Origin: Streptantibioticus parmotrematis
Lineage (GTDB): Bacteria; Actinomycetota; Actinomycetes; Streptomycetales; Streptomycetaceae
Assembly: GCF_019890615.1 (NCBI RefSeq)
Contig: NZ_JAINVZ010000027.1
Coordinates: 19,022-83,021 of the forward strand
Reading direction: 5' to 3'
DNA: 64,000 nucleotides
Of the stretch, positions 1 through 8,687 are shown in pieces (position 1 is the stretch's first letter; the number at the start of each line of letters is the position of its first letter). Made by a program: the position numbers and the translations under genes. The notes under the pieces were generated by a model. The model made no database searches, was not told the DNA's origin, and saw nothing but the letters and a program-made list of their open reading frames with translations.

Positions 1-71
1 GCGCAACCGCCAATCCCGGCAACTGGCTCCCGCGGCACGGCGTCCCGGGTGCTGCGAGCCGGCATGCCCGT

Positions 72-959
72 CTACAGGCGTCCGGAAAGACGCCGACGCT
101 TCGGCGTCATCACGAGCGCCAGGGTGGGGTCGAAGTCGGCTCGATAGTGAACGATGCGATCATCCAGTGGGCCCGTGACGGATTCCTTCCGCGCTTCGAA
201 GACAATGGCTCCGTCTTCGTCTCTGCCGGCGGTTCGAATGGGCGGCTGGATCACCTCTGCGCTCCAGACCGTTGCGACTCGTTGACTTGTGCGAGGTTCG
301 CATACGATGCGGAATCCGGAGCGCTTCACTTTCGACTCCCTTGCCCATTCGGACGATTGGCGGCGAAGGATCGCTCTTACGGTTTCCAGCGCGGTGAGCT
401 TCGGGAGCTCAAGCTCTGGGTCCTTCCACCTGTTCCGCTCGTGCAGATTGTGAATCGCTACCCATTCCTCCCTCGGCCTGCGATCGATCCAGGTGAACGA
501 CACCTCCTGCTCGGGTCGCAAAATCGCGTGCCCAAGGTCTACTTCCTCGCCGTCGAGCAAGAAGACCGATTGGTTCCGGTGCGTGTACCAAATCCTACGA
601 CCCGAGTCCTCGTGGTCGCGCAGAGTGAGAAGCATTTCGCATGGATGGGTGTTGACGAGCCTTCCCTCTATGACCACCTCAAGGCTTTCCTGGTCCCACT
701 CCCGGACCCACCTGCATGCTTCAGCGCCGAGAAGGCCAGGAAGGTCACGTGCTGTCGCTGCTCTGTGTTCGAGCCCGGTGAGAAACAGGTTCACCGAGGG
801 GGTGTGGGAGCTTCGAGCCGTTTCGTATGCTGCCTGGCCGGTTCTACGGGTGAACTCAAGGGATTCTCTTGCGATTCGGCTGGAGCGGCGTACGAAGAAC
901 GTAGACGCCAATGCAATTGCCGGAGAGGCCACGGAAAGAGCCTCGGGCCAAGTGGGCAT
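72..959 (-). CDS. Orphan membrane-anchored hypothetical protein, 295 aa
   Basis: I do not recognise a family. The ATG at 959 is chosen because GAGAGGGAA lies just upstream of it; the frame stays open further upstream without such a site. Residues 6-22 form a short hydrophobic segment followed by Arg-rich RRSSR, which suggests a membrane anchor with a cytoplasmic body of mixed alpha/beta character rich in Trp, Glu and Arg. Base composition is clearly lower in GC (about 58% in a line counted by eye) than the surrounding 70% or more, and the codons use many A/T third positions. It ends next to a tRNA-Arg gene, which suggests horizontal acquisition. No function can be assigned. Confidence 0.7.
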   Translation of the reverse strand: MPTWPEALSVASPAIALASTFFVRRSSRIARESLEFTRRTGQAAYETARSSHTPSVNLFLTGLEHRAATARDLPGLLGAEACRWVREWDQESLEVVIEGRLVNTHPCEMLLTLRDHEDSGRRIWYTHRNQSVFLLDGEEVDLGHAILRPEQEVSFTWIDRRPREEWVAIHNLHERNRWKDPELELPKLTALETVRAILRRQSSEWARESKVKRSGFRIVCEPRTSQRVATVWSAEVIQPPIRTAGRDEDGAIVFEARKESVTGPLDDRIVHYRADFDPTLALVMTPKRRRLSGRL

Positions 960-1122
960 GGGTTCCCTCTCGTTGACGGCGGCGCGCCCGCCGGGGTCCC
1001 TACCCTCAGCCCCTGTCCTGCTGGCCGTCGGCCTACGCGCCGTGGTCGCGAAAGGGCCCCGGGTCATCACGTGGTCCTGGCGGCCGCCCGCACCTTGCGC
1101 CGCATCCGCCCGCGCACACGCG

Positions 1123-1162
1123 AAGACCCCACATTCAGCGGACTCGCTGACGGTGGGGTCTT
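1123..1162 (-). terminator. Hairpin downstream of tRNA-Arg
   Basis: A perfect 10-bp stem, AAGACCCCAC at 1123-1132 with GTGGGGTCTT at 1153-1162, encloses a second perfect 5-bp stem CAGCG/CGCTG. It lies 20 nt beyond the 3' end of the tRNA on its strand, as expected for its terminator. It has only a short T stretch. Confidence 0.65.
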
Positions 1163-1181
1163 GTGGCACTCACTGACGAAG

Positions 1182-1253
1182 TGCCCCCGGCAGGATTCGA
1201 ACCTGCGCACACGGCTCCGGAGGCCGTTGCTCTATCCCCTGAGCTACGGGGGC
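1182..1253 (-). tRNA. tRNA-Arg (anticodon CCG)
   Basis: On the minus strand the 72-nt cloverleaf has acceptor arms GCCCCCG/CGGGGGC, a D arm GCTC-AGGGGATA-GAGC, anticodon stem ACGGC/GCCGT with loop CTCCGGA (anticodon CCG, reading CGG), and a T arm CAGG-TTCGAAT-CCTG. The discriminator base is A and CCA is not encoded, which is common in Streptomyces. tRNA genes are frequent integration sites, and the neighbouring gene has foreign-looking composition. Confidence 0.95.
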
Positions 1254-1426
1254 GTGTCGTTCGCTTTGCGGCGACGGGTAGAACCCTACCAGCTTCGCGA
1301 CCATGCCCGTGACGGGGTTTTCGCGGGGTGGGGAGGGGGTGGGGAGGGAGACGCAGCAGGCCCGGGGAGGTGCGCCCGGTCGGGGAAGAAGTGGGTAAAA
1401 CGCGGACGCAACCGCCGTCGCGCGCC

Positions 1427-1432
1427 TACGCT
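1427..1432 (+). promoter_or_regulatory. -10 box for a leaderless start
   Basis: TACGCT lies 7 nt before the GTG of the response regulator gene. There is no Shine-Dalgarno sequence, so transcription probably begins at or next to the start codon. No convincing -35 is seen. Confidence 0.5.
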
Positions 1433-1439
1433 GCTGGTT

Positions 1440-1862
1440 GTGCAGGGCGCGCCCGGCCGGGTGCTTGTCGTGGACGACAACAAGGTCATCCGGCAGCTGA
1501 TCAGGGTCAACCTCGAGCTGGAGGGCTTCGAGGTCGTGACCGCGGCCGACGGTGTGGAGTGCCTGGAGACGGTGCACCGCGTCCGGCCCGACGTCGTCAC
1601 GCTCGACGTGGTCATGCCCCGGCTCGACGGCCTGCGCACCGCCGCCCGCCTGCGGGCGGACCCCCGTACCGCCCACCTTCCCCTCGCGATCGTCAGCGCC
1701 TGCGGCCGTTCCGAGATCGAGCGGGGTCAACGCGCCGGGGTCGACGCCTTCCTCGGCAAGCCGTTCGAGCCCGCCGAGCTGGTGCGCCTCGTGCACGACC
1801 TGATGCGGCGGCGCCCGGCCCGCGAGGCGCCCGCCCCGGCCGCCCCCGTCGCGCAGACCTGA
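1440..1862 (+). CDS. Stand-alone response regulator receiver protein, 140 aa
   Basis: A single CheY-like receiver domain with no output domain. Visible are the acidic pair D12-D13 (LVVDDN), the phosphoacceptor D56 in TLDVVMP, S86 in IVSACG and K107 in LGKPFEP, so phosphotransfer chemistry should be intact. The GTG at 1440 is preferred because of the TACGCT box 7 nt upstream, and the domain begins 7 residues later. The C-terminus is a short Ala/Pro tail. No histidine kinase is nearby. nrtL follows 80 nt downstream with its own -10 box. The partner kinase and target are unknown. Confidence 0.85.
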   Translation: MQGAPGRVLVVDDNKVIRQLIRVNLELEGFEVVTAADGVECLETVHRVRPDVVTLDVVMPRLDGLRTAARLRADPRTAHLPLAIVSACGRSEIERGQRAGVDAFLGKPFEPAELVRLVHDLMRRRPAREAPAPAAPVAQT

Positions 1863-1930
1863 GCCCCGCGCAGCCCCCGCCCCGCGTCCACCCCTCGAAA
1901 CCGGTTCGCCCTCGCACCCCCCACCTCACC

Positions 1931-1936
1931 TACGCT
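1931..1936 (+). promoter_or_regulatory. -10 box for leaderless nrtL
   Basis: TACGCT lies 6 nt before the GTG at 1943, and no ribosome binding site is visible. This decides the start of the ArgS-like gene. Confidence 0.5.
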
Positions 1937-1942
1937 GGTCCC

Positions 1943-2905
1943 GTGACCCCCGGAGACCTCTCCCTCGCCGTCCGGCGCGCCGTGCGGTGTGCCGTCGACG
2001 ACGGCGAGCTCGGGGTCGCCGTGCCCGACCGCGTCGACATCGCCCGCCCCCGGGACGCCGCCGAGGGGGACTACGCGGTCAGCCTCCCGCTGCGGCTGGC
2101 GAAGGCCGCGGGACTCAAGCCGCTGGACGTAGCCGACGCCCTGGCCCGCAGGCTCACCGGCGCTCCCGGCCTCGCGCGCGTCGCCGTCGCGCCCCCCGGC
2201 TTCCTCAACGTCACCCTCGACGCCGCCGCCCGCGCCGCCCTGCTCGCCTCGGTACGCGCCCACCCCGGCCCCCGCGCCACCCTCGGCGACCTCCACCTCA
2301 CGCCCGTCCACGACGGCGAGCCCCGCGCGGCCGCCGTCGCCGACGCGCTCACCCGCATGCTGCGCGCCTGCGGAGCCCACGAAGGGCCGCCCGCGCCGGT
2401 CCGGGTACGGCCCGCGCCGACGCCGCTCCCCGCACTCACCGCCGACGCGCTGCGCTGGGCCCTCGTGCGGCCGCCCGCGCGGGACACCCCCGCCCTCGAC
2501 CCAGCCGTCCTGCTCTCCCAGCGCCACGCCAACCCGCTCTTCCGCATCCAGTACGCGCACGCCCGCGCCCACGCCCTCCTGCGCGGCGCCGCCGCCCTCG
2601 GCATCACCCCCGCCGACGGCGCCCCGGGCCACCCCGCCGAACTCGCCCTGCTCGCCGTGCTCGCCGACCACCCCCGCGTGGTGACCGCCGCCGCCCGCGA
2701 CCGCGCGCCCGACCGGCTCGCCCGCGCGTTGGAGAGCACCGCCGACGCCTTCTTCGACTTCCACGACGCCTGCCCCGCGCTCCCGTTCGGCGACGAGAAA
2801 CCCTCGGCCGCCCACCGGGTGCGGCTGGCGCTCGCCGACGCCGCCGCCCCGGTGCTGGCCGGCGGCCTCGCCCTGCTCGGCATCGGCGCCCCCGACCACC
2901 TGTGA
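1943..2905 (+). CDS. nrtL: ArgS-related anticodon-binding protein NrtL, 320 aa
   Basis: The N-terminal part (about residues 1-90) resembles the additional N-terminal domain of arginyl-tRNA synthetase. The C-terminal half (about 190-320), with the SQRHANPLFRIQYAHAR segment and the closing hydrophobic LALLGIGAPDHL, matches the DALR anticodon-binding domain. The class I catalytic core with its HIGH and KMSK motifs is absent, and the roughly 80 residues between the two domains are Pro/Ala-rich. Full ArgS is about 580 residues, so this is a paralogue that cannot aminoacylate. It may bind tRNA-Arg or act as a regulator. It lies just upstream of lysA-hom-thrC-thrB. Confidence 0.8.
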   Translation: MTPGDLSLAVRRAVRCAVDDGELGVAVPDRVDIARPRDAAEGDYAVSLPLRLAKAAGLKPLDVADALARRLTGAPGLARVAVAPPGFLNVTLDAAARAALLASVRAHPGPRATLGDLHLTPVHDGEPRAAAVADALTRMLRACGAHEGPPAPVRVRPAPTPLPALTADALRWALVRPPARDTPALDPAVLLSQRHANPLFRIQYAHARAHALLRGAAALGITPADGAPGHPAELALLAVLADHPRVVTAAARDRAPDRLARALESTADAFFDFHDACPALPFGDEKPSAAHRVRLALADAAAPVLAGGLALLGIGAPDHL

Positions 2906-2928
2906 CCGACGTTTGAGGACGTAAGACC

Positions 2929-4320
2929 GTGAGCCGTTCCGCCCACCCCGCCGGACCCCGTTACGCCGACGTGCTGCCCGAGGGCCACTACACCGCCCCG
3001 CCCACCGACCTCAACGCCCTCGACCCGCGCGTGTGGTCCCGTACCGTCGCCCGGGGCGAGGACGGCGTCGCCACCGTCGGCGGCGTCAAGGTCACCGAAC
3101 TCGCGGAGCGCTTCGGCACGCCCGCGTACGTCATGGACGAGGCCGACTTCCGCGCCCGCTGCCGTGCCTGGCGCGAGGCGTTCGGGAGGGACGCCGACGT
3201 CTTCTACGCGGGCAAGGCGTTCCTGTCCCGCGCGATCGTGCGCTGGCTGACCGAGGAGGGCCTCAACCTCGACGTCTGCTCCGAGGGCGAACTCGCCACC
3301 GCGCTCGCCGCGGGCATGCCCGCCGATCGCATCGCGCTGCACGGCAACAACAAGTCCGCCCGCGAGATCGAGCGCGCCGTCGAGGCGGGCGTCGGGCGCA
3401 TCGTCCTCGACTCCTTCCAGGAGATCGCCCGCGTCGCCGGGATCGCCGAGCGCCTCGGGCGGCGCCAGCGCGTCCAGATCCGGGTCACCGTCGGCGTCGA
3501 GGCGCACACCCACGAGTTCATCGCCACCGCGCACGAGGACCAGAAGTTCGGCATCGCGCTCGCCGAGGGGCAGGCGGCCGAGGCGGTGCGCCGGGCGATC
3601 AAGCTGGACAGCCTGGAGCTGATCGGCATCCACTCGCACATCGGCTCGCAGATCTTCGACACCTCCGGCTTCGAGGTCGCCGCGCACCGCGTCGTCGGCC
3701 TGCTGAAGGACGTACGCGACGAGCACGGCGTCGAACTGCCCGAGATCGACCTCGGCGGCGGCCTCGGCATCGCGTACACCTCGGACGACGACCCGCGCGA
3801 GCCCGCCGAGATCGCCGCCGCGCTGCGCGAGATCGTCACCCGGGAGTGCGCGGCGGCAGGCCTCGCGGTGCCGCGCATCTCGGTCGAGCCGGGCCGCGCG
3901 ATCGTCGGCCCGACCGCGTTCACGCTCTACGAGGTCGGCACCGTCAAGCCGCTGCGGGGCCTGCGCACGTACGTCAGCGTCGACGGCGGGATGTCGGACA
4001 ACATCCGTACCGCGCTGTACGACGCCGAGTACAGCGTCGGCCTGGTCTCCCGCGCCTCCACCGCCGAGCCGATGCTGACCCGGGTGGTCGGCAAGCACTG
4101 CGAGTCGGGCGACATCGTGGTGAAGGACGCCTTCCTCCCCGCCGACGTCGCGCCCGGCGACCTGATCGCGGTCCCGGCCACCGGCGCGTACTGCCGCTCG
4201 ATGGCGAGCAACTACAACCACGCGCTGCGCCCGCCGGTCCTCGCGGTGCACGAGGGGCAGGCGCGGGTGATCGTCCGGCGCGAGACGGAGGAGGATCTCC
4301 TGCGTCTCGATATCGGCTAG
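2929..4320 (+). CDS. lysA: Diaminopimelate decarboxylase, 463 aa
   Basis: Converts meso-diaminopimelate to L-lysine, the last lysine step. It is a fold-III PLP enzyme: the PLP lysine is K96 in YAGKAF, followed by HGNNKS, the [10 protein letters not shown] motif, the glycine-rich phosphate loop LGGGLGIAY, and the substrate/dimer motif [10 protein letters not shown] that supplies the active-site Cys. The length is normal for the actinobacterial family. GTG at 2929 follows GAGGACGTAAGA. It starts 23 nt after nrtL, so the two may be co-transcribed. The homoserine branch follows, grouping the aspartate-family genes. Confidence 0.95.
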   Translation: MSRSAHPAGPRYADVLPEGHYTAPPTDLNALDPRVWSRTVARGEDGVATVGGVKVTELAERFGTPAYVMDEADFRARCRAWREAFGRDADVFYAGKAFLSRAIVRWLTEEGLNLDVCSEGELATALAAGMPADRIALHGNNKSAREIERAVEAGVGRIVLDSFQEIARVAGIAERLGRRQRVQIRVTVGVEAHTHEFIATAHEDQKFGIALAEGQAAEAVRRAIKLDSLELIGIHSHIGSQIFDTSGFEVAAHRVVGLLKDVRDEHGVELPEIDLGGGLGIAYTSDDDPREPAEIAAALREIVTRECAAAGLAVPRISVEPGRAIVGPTAFTLYEVGTVKPLRGLRTYVSVDGGMSDNIRTALYDAEYSVGLVSRASTAEPMLTRVVGKHCESGDIVVKDAFLPADVAPGDLIAVPATGAYCRSMASNYNHALRPPVLAVHEGQARVIVRRETEEDLLRLDIG

Positions 4321-4467
4321 CAAGATCTTGGTCTCGGATCCTGGACAAAGGACGGAAAGTCCCGTCCGGTGGGTGAGACTGGTCCCACAACGGGCCGCCG
4401 CGGCCCGGTACCGGAGCGGGCCGCCGCGCCCGCACACGCAGGTGTTCGTAGGAATCGAGGTCGGATG
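4321..4467 (+). other. lysA-hom intergenic leader with small dyads
   Basis: 147 nt separate lysA and hom. It begins with the perfect 10-bp palindrome CAAGATCTTG directly after the lysA stop, then shows a GGGCCG-CCG-CGGCCC hairpin near 4393. It may carry a hom promoter or a weak terminator. I see no known riboswitch and no convincing leader peptide. Confidence 0.35.
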
Positions 4468-5808
4468 ATGCGTACGCGTCCGCTGAAGGTGGCGCTGCTG
4501 GGCTGTGGAGTGGTGGGCTCTGAGGTCGCGCGCATCATGACGACGCACACGCACGACCTCACAGCGCGCATCGGCGCCCCCGTCGAACTCGCCGGGATCG
4601 CCGTGCGCAGGCCGGACCGGGTGCGCCAGGGCGTGCCCGCCGAGCTGATCACCACCGACGCCACCGCGCTGGTCAAACGCGGCGACATCGACGTGGTGGT
4701 CGAGGTCATCGGTGGCATCGAGCCGGTGCGCACCCTGATCACCACCGCGTTCGAGCACGGCGCGAGCGTGGTCTCGGCCAACAAGGCGCTGCTCGCGGCC
4801 GACGGCGCCACGCTGCACGCGGCGGCCGTCAAGGCGGGCGTCGACCTCTACTACGAGGCCGCGGTCGCCGGGGCGATCCCGCTGATCCGGCCGCTGCGCG
4901 AGTCGCTCGCCGGTGACAAGGTCAACCGCGTGCTGGGCATCGTCAACGGCACCACCAACTTCATCCTGGACCGGATGGACTCCACCGGCGCCGGATACTC
5001 CGAGGCGCTGGACGAGGCGACCGCGCTCGGCTACGCGGAGGCCGACCCCACCGCCGACGTCGAGGGCTTCGACGCCGCCGCCAAGGCCGCCATCCTCGCC
5101 GGGATCGCCTTCCACACCCGCGTCACCATCGGCGACGTGCACCGCGAGGGCCTCACCGAGGTCACCGCGGCCGACATCGCGTCGGCCAAACGCATGGGCT
5201 GCACCGTCAAACTGCTGGCGATCTGCGACCGCAGCGCCGACGGCAAGTCGGTCACCGCCCGCGTCCACCCCGCGATGATCCCGCTCAGCCACCCGCTGGC
5301 CAGCGTGCGCGAGGCGTACAACGCGGTCTTCGTGGAGGCCGACGCGGCCGGGCAGCTGATGTTCTACGGTCCCGGCGCGGGCGGCTCGCCCACCGCCTCC
5401 GCGGTCCTGGGCGACCTGGTGGCCGCCTGCCGCAACAAGCTGGCCGGCACCACCGGCGCGGGGGAGTCCGCGTACACCCGGCTGCCGGTGAGCCCGATGG
5501 GCGAGGTGGTCACCCGCTACCACATCAGCCTGGACGTGGCCGACAAGCCCGGTGTGCTGGCCCAGGTCGCCACCGTCTTCGCCGAGCACGACGTGTCGAT
5601 CGACACCGTGCGGCAGCAGAGCAGGGACCGCGGCGCCGACGGCGTCGCCGCGGACGGCACGGGCGGCGTGCGGGAGGGCGGCGAGGCCTCGCTGGTCGTC
5701 GTCACCCACCGGGCGCCCGACGCCGCGCTGTCGGCGACCGTCGAGGCCCTGCGGAAACTCGACACCGTGCGCGGCGTCGCGAGCATCATGCGTGTGGAAG
5801 GGGAGTAA
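4468..5808 (+). CDS. hom: Homoserine dehydrogenase, 446 aa
   Basis: Reduces aspartate semialdehyde to homoserine with NAD(P)H, at the branch to threonine, methionine and isoleucine. The Rossmann motif LLGCGVVGSEV opens the protein, the catalytic segment NKALLAADG and the substrate-binding region around NGTTNFIL follow, and an ACT regulatory domain (about residues 350-446) starts at HISLDVADKPGVLAQV. Two adjacent ATGs at 4465 and 4468 are possible; 4468 has better spacing to GAGG. The ACT domain holds an unusual Gly/Asp-rich insertion of about 17 residues after TVRQQ. Threonine feedback through ACT is expected from the family. thrC follows after 3 nt. Confidence 0.94.
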   Translation: MRTRPLKVALLGCGVVGSEVARIMTTHTHDLTARIGAPVELAGIAVRRPDRVRQGVPAELITTDATALVKRGDIDVVVEVIGGIEPVRTLITTAFEHGASVVSANKALLAADGATLHAAAVKAGVDLYYEAAVAGAIPLIRPLRESLAGDKVNRVLGIVNGTTNFILDRMDSTGAGYSEALDEATALGYAEADPTADVEGFDAAAKAAILAGIAFHTRVTIGDVHREGLTEVTAADIASAKRMGCTVKLLAICDRSADGKSVTARVHPAMIPLSHPLASVREAYNAVFVEADAAGQLMFYGPGAGGSPTASAVLGDLVAACRNKLAGTTGAGESAYTRLPVSPMGEVVTRYHISLDVADKPGVLAQVATVFAEHDVSIDTVRQQSRDRGADGVAADGTGGVREGGEASLVVVTHRAPDAALSATVEALRKLDTVRGVASIMRVEGE

Positions 5809-5811
5809 CCC

Positions 5812-6903
5812 ATGAACGCTGTAGTGGACCGCCCTCGAATGTCCGGCACCCATCAGTGGCGCGGCATCATCGAGGAGTACCGGGACCGGCTTCCGGTGAC
5901 CGCCGAGACCCCCGTGGTCACGCTGCTGGAGGGTGGCACCCCGCTCGTCCCCGCGCAGCTGCTCAGTGAACGCACCGGCTGCGACGTCCACTTGAAGGTC
6001 GAGGGCGCCAACCCCACCGGCTCCTTCAAGGACCGCGGCATGACCATGGCCATCTCCAAGGCCAAGCAGGAGGGCGCGCAGGCGGTCATCTGCGCCTCCA
6101 CCGGCAACACCTCCGCCTCGGCCGCCGCGTACGCGGTGCGCGCCGGGATGGTGTGCGCGGTGCTGGTGCCGCAGGGCAAGATCGCGCTGGGCAAGATGGG
6201 CCAGGCGCTGGTGCACGGCGCGCGCATCCTCCAGGTGGACGGCAACTTCGACGACTGCCTCGACCTCGCGCGCGGCCTGTCGGAGAAGTACCCGGTGGCG
6301 CTGGTCAACTCGGTCAACCCGGTCCGCATCGAGGGCCAGAAGACCGCCGCGTTCGAGATCGTGGACGCGCTCGGCGACGCGCCCGACATCCACGTGCTCC
6401 CGGTGGGCAACGCGGGCAACATCACCGCGTACTGGAAGGGCTACCGCGAGTACGCGGCGGACGGCATGTCGACGCGTACCCCCCGCATGTGGGGTTTCCA
6501 GGCGGCCGGTTCTGCGCCCATCGTGAACGGCGCGCCGGTGCGCGACCCGCAGACCATCGCCACCGCGATCCGGATCGGCAACCCCGCGTCCTGGAAGTTC
6601 GCGGAGGCGGCGCGCGACGAGTCCGGCGGCCTCATCGAAGCGGTGACCGACCGTCAGATCCTGTCCGCCTACCGCCTGTTGGCCTCCCGGGAAGGCGTCT
6701 TCGTCGAGCCCGCGTCGGCCGCCTCGGTGGCCGGACTGCTCAAGGCGGCCGAGGAGGGCAGGCTCGACCCGGGCCAGCGTGTGGTGTGCACGGTCACCGG
6801 CAACGGCCTGAAGGACCCCGACTGGGCGGTCGCCGGAGCCCCGCAGCCCATCACCGTCCCGGTCGACGCGGACGCGGCGGCGGAACGCCTCGGCCTGGCC
6901 TGA
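5812..6903 (+). CDS. thrC: Threonine synthase, 363 aa
   Basis: Converts O-phosphohomoserine to threonine. It is a fold-II PLP enzyme, with the PLP lysine K73 in [11 protein letters not shown], the phosphate-binding loop around [15 protein letters not shown], and the GNAGN element near residue 205. It is the short (about 360 residue) actinobacterial type without the long N-terminal extension. ATG at 5812 lies 3 nt after the hom stop with GGGGAG just upstream, so translation is probably coupled. thrB follows about 300 nt later. Confidence 0.95.
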   Translation: MNAVVDRPRMSGTHQWRGIIEEYRDRLPVTAETPVVTLLEGGTPLVPAQLLSERTGCDVHLKVEGANPTGSFKDRGMTMAISKAKQEGAQAVICASTGNTSASAAAYAVRAGMVCAVLVPQGKIALGKMGQALVHGARILQVDGNFDDCLDLARGLSEKYPVALVNSVNPVRIEGQKTAAFEIVDALGDAPDIHVLPVGNAGNITAYWKGYREYAADGMSTRTPRMWGFQAAGSAPIVNGAPVRDPQTIATAIRIGNPASWKFAEAARDESGGLIEAVTDRQILSAYRLLASREGVFVEPASAASVAGLLKAAEEGRLDPGQRVVCTVTGNGLKDPDWAVAGAPQPITVPVDADAAAERLGLA

Positions 6904-7204
6904 CGCCACGCCGCACTGCCGTGTGCACCGGAACCCGTCGGACGCCCCGGTGCATACGGCAGAGCGCGACACGCACCGTGCGCCCCGCGTGCGCCCTATG
7001 TCGCCACGCAACCTTCCTTCGATAGGCTGACCCCATCGGCGCCGCAGTGTGCCGTCCCCCGGACCATGCCACCGGCATCGTCCGGCCCGTCCGCCCACCG
7101 CTGTCCCGGGTGCCGGACGGAACCGCCCTCATCGCGCCGTACGGCCGTCACGCCAAGGCCCCAGGGTGGCAACGCACTTGCCCTACAAGGAGAGTCATCG
7201 ACCG
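6904..7204 (+). other. thrC-thrB intergenic region, 301 nt
   Basis: No gene is apparent here. The only clear element is the ribosome binding site AAGGAGAG at about 7187-7194. The segment CTTCGATAGGCTGACC near 7018 contains a -10-like TAGGCT, which could give thrB its own promoter. Confidence 0.3.
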
Positions 7205-8155
7205 ATGGCCGGTCCCGCCTTCCGCGCCGCCGCCGTCCGTGTGCGCGTCCCCGCGACCAGCGCCAACCTCGGCCCCGGATTCGACGCCCTCGGCCTGGCG
7301 CTCGGGCTCTACGACGACGTCGTGGTCCGGGTCGCCGACTCCGGCCTGCACGTGGACATCGCGGGCGAAGGCGCCGACACCCTGGCCCGCGACGAGAAAC
7401 ACCTGGTCGTACGGTCCCTGCGCACCGCGTTCGACCTGCTCGGCGGCCAGCCGCGCGGCCTGGAGGTGGTCTGCGCCAACCGCATCCCGCACGGCCGCGG
7501 CCTCGGCTCCTCCTCCGCCGCCATCTGCGCCGGGATCATCGCCGCCCGGGCGGTGACCATAGGCGGGCCCGACAAGCTCGACGACGCCGCGCTGCTGGAA
7601 CTGGCCACCGAGATCGAGGGCCACCCCGACAACGTCGCGGCCTGCCTGCTGGGCGGGTTCACGCTCGCCTGGACCGAGTCCGGGGCCGCGCGGGCCATCC
7701 GGATGGACCCGGCCGCCTCCGTCGTCCCGGTGGTCTTCGTGCCGGCCAAGGCGGTGCTCACCGAGACCGCGCGCGGGCTGCTGCCGCGCACCGTGCCGCA
7801 CGTCGACGCCGCCGCCAACGCGGGCCGTGCCGCGCTGCTCGTGGAAGCCCTGACCCGGCGTCCCGAACTGCTGCTCGCCGCCACCGAGGACCGCCTGCAC
7901 CAGGAGTACCGCGCCCCGGCGATGCCGCAGAGCGTGGCGTTGGTGGGCCGTCTGCGGGCGGACGGCGTGCCCGCTGTCGTCTCCGGTGCCGGGCCCACCG
8001 TGCTGGCACTGACCGACGAGGGCTCGGCCGAGAAGGTCGCCGCCCTGGCCGGACCGGGGTGGGCCGCCAACCGGCTTGCCCTGGACATCTCGGGGGCCGG
8101 AGTCCTGCCGCTGGCGGGCGCCGGACGGGACGGCGCCGGGGGTGCCGTTGTCTGA
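7205..8155 (+). CDS. thrB: Homoserine kinase, 316 aa
   Basis: Phosphorylates homoserine for ThrC. It is a GHMP-family kinase: the N-terminal VRVPATSANLGPGFDALG motif, the ATP-binding loop PHGRGLGSSSAAICAG near residue 97, and the C-terminal GHMP motif SGAGPTVLAL. ATG at 7205 follows AAGGAGAG with about 10 nt spacing. The C-terminal end, after LAGAGRDG, is a short Gly/Ala extension. It is separated from thrC by 301 nt, so it may have its own promoter, unlike the tightly packed hom-thrC pair. Confidence 0.94.
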   Translation: MAGPAFRAAAVRVRVPATSANLGPGFDALGLALGLYDDVVVRVADSGLHVDIAGEGADTLARDEKHLVVRSLRTAFDLLGGQPRGLEVVCANRIPHGRGLGSSSAAICAGIIAARAVTIGGPDKLDDAALLELATEIEGHPDNVAACLLGGFTLAWTESGAARAIRMDPAASVVPVVFVPAKAVLTETARGLLPRTVPHVDAAANAGRAALLVEALTRRPELLLAATEDRLHQEYRAPAMPQSVALVGRLRADGVPAVVSGAGPTVLALTDEGSAEKVAALAGPGWAANRLALDISGAGVLPLAGAGRDGAGGAVV

Positions 8156-8687
8156 GGGAACGGGGGTTTGAGCCGGTGGCCCGGAAGGGAAGAACCGCTC
8201 GCGGCGGCAGCACGCCCCGTGCGAGGCCGGCCGGCGGATTCCGGGGAGCCCCGGGGAGCCGCCCGGCGCGTGGCCCGGCGGAGGCGGCGGGGGCCGCCCA
8301 CGTGACCGGCACGGGATCCGTCGCACGATTGCCGGGCGTGGAGAGGGGGAATATTAGTTGGATCAGGTAGTGTTAATCTCAAGTCTGCACACGGAGCCCG
8401 ATGGGCCCGGTGCTCAGTGTCCCGTCTCGGGACCACCACTCTTCCGGGAGCCTCCCACACTGCCTGAGCAGCCTGCCTTCGCAGTGCCGAGCACGCTCCG
8501 GAGTCGGCGCGAGCGCGATGCCACCCCTGTGTGACCGGCGTCCGCACCGAAACCACGCAGTAATTTCTCCGCCGCCATCAGGCGGCACACCGCCCCGGAT
8601 CCGGGCAGCACACGAGACCCGAATCCGGACAGCACAACCGGTCGCCGAGCCGATCTGGCCGACGCCCGCTCCAGGGAAGGACCCTTC
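8156..8687 (+). other. Long rho leader region, 532 nt
   Basis: I find no convincing gene here. A frame from 8401 to 8691 is open and overlaps the rho start by GTGA, but its third-position GC (about 70%) is well below that of real genes here. The leader holds several small perfect hairpins: GCCC-GAT-GGGC (8396-8406), GTCCCG-TCT-CGGGAC (8419-8433) and GCCGCC-ATCA-GGCGGC (8571-8586). Their spacing in a roughly 300-nt untranslated leader fits autoregulation or attenuation of rho, which is known in other bacteria; here it is an inference. Confidence 0.4.
8329..8357 (+). promoter_or_regulatory. Candidate rho promoter
   Basis: TTGCCG at 8329-8334 and TATTAG at 8352-8357 are separated by 17 bp, a plausible HrdB-type promoter. 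It would give a leader of about 320 nt. A second -10-like TAGTGT lies at 8368. Confidence 0.4.

Noticed and set aside
2071..7098. A roughly 1,700-codon open frame on the minus strand across lysA, hom and thrC
   Set aside because: It is the complement of highly biased third-position GC in clearly identified plus-strand genes; the product is low-complexity Arg/Gly/Val/His.
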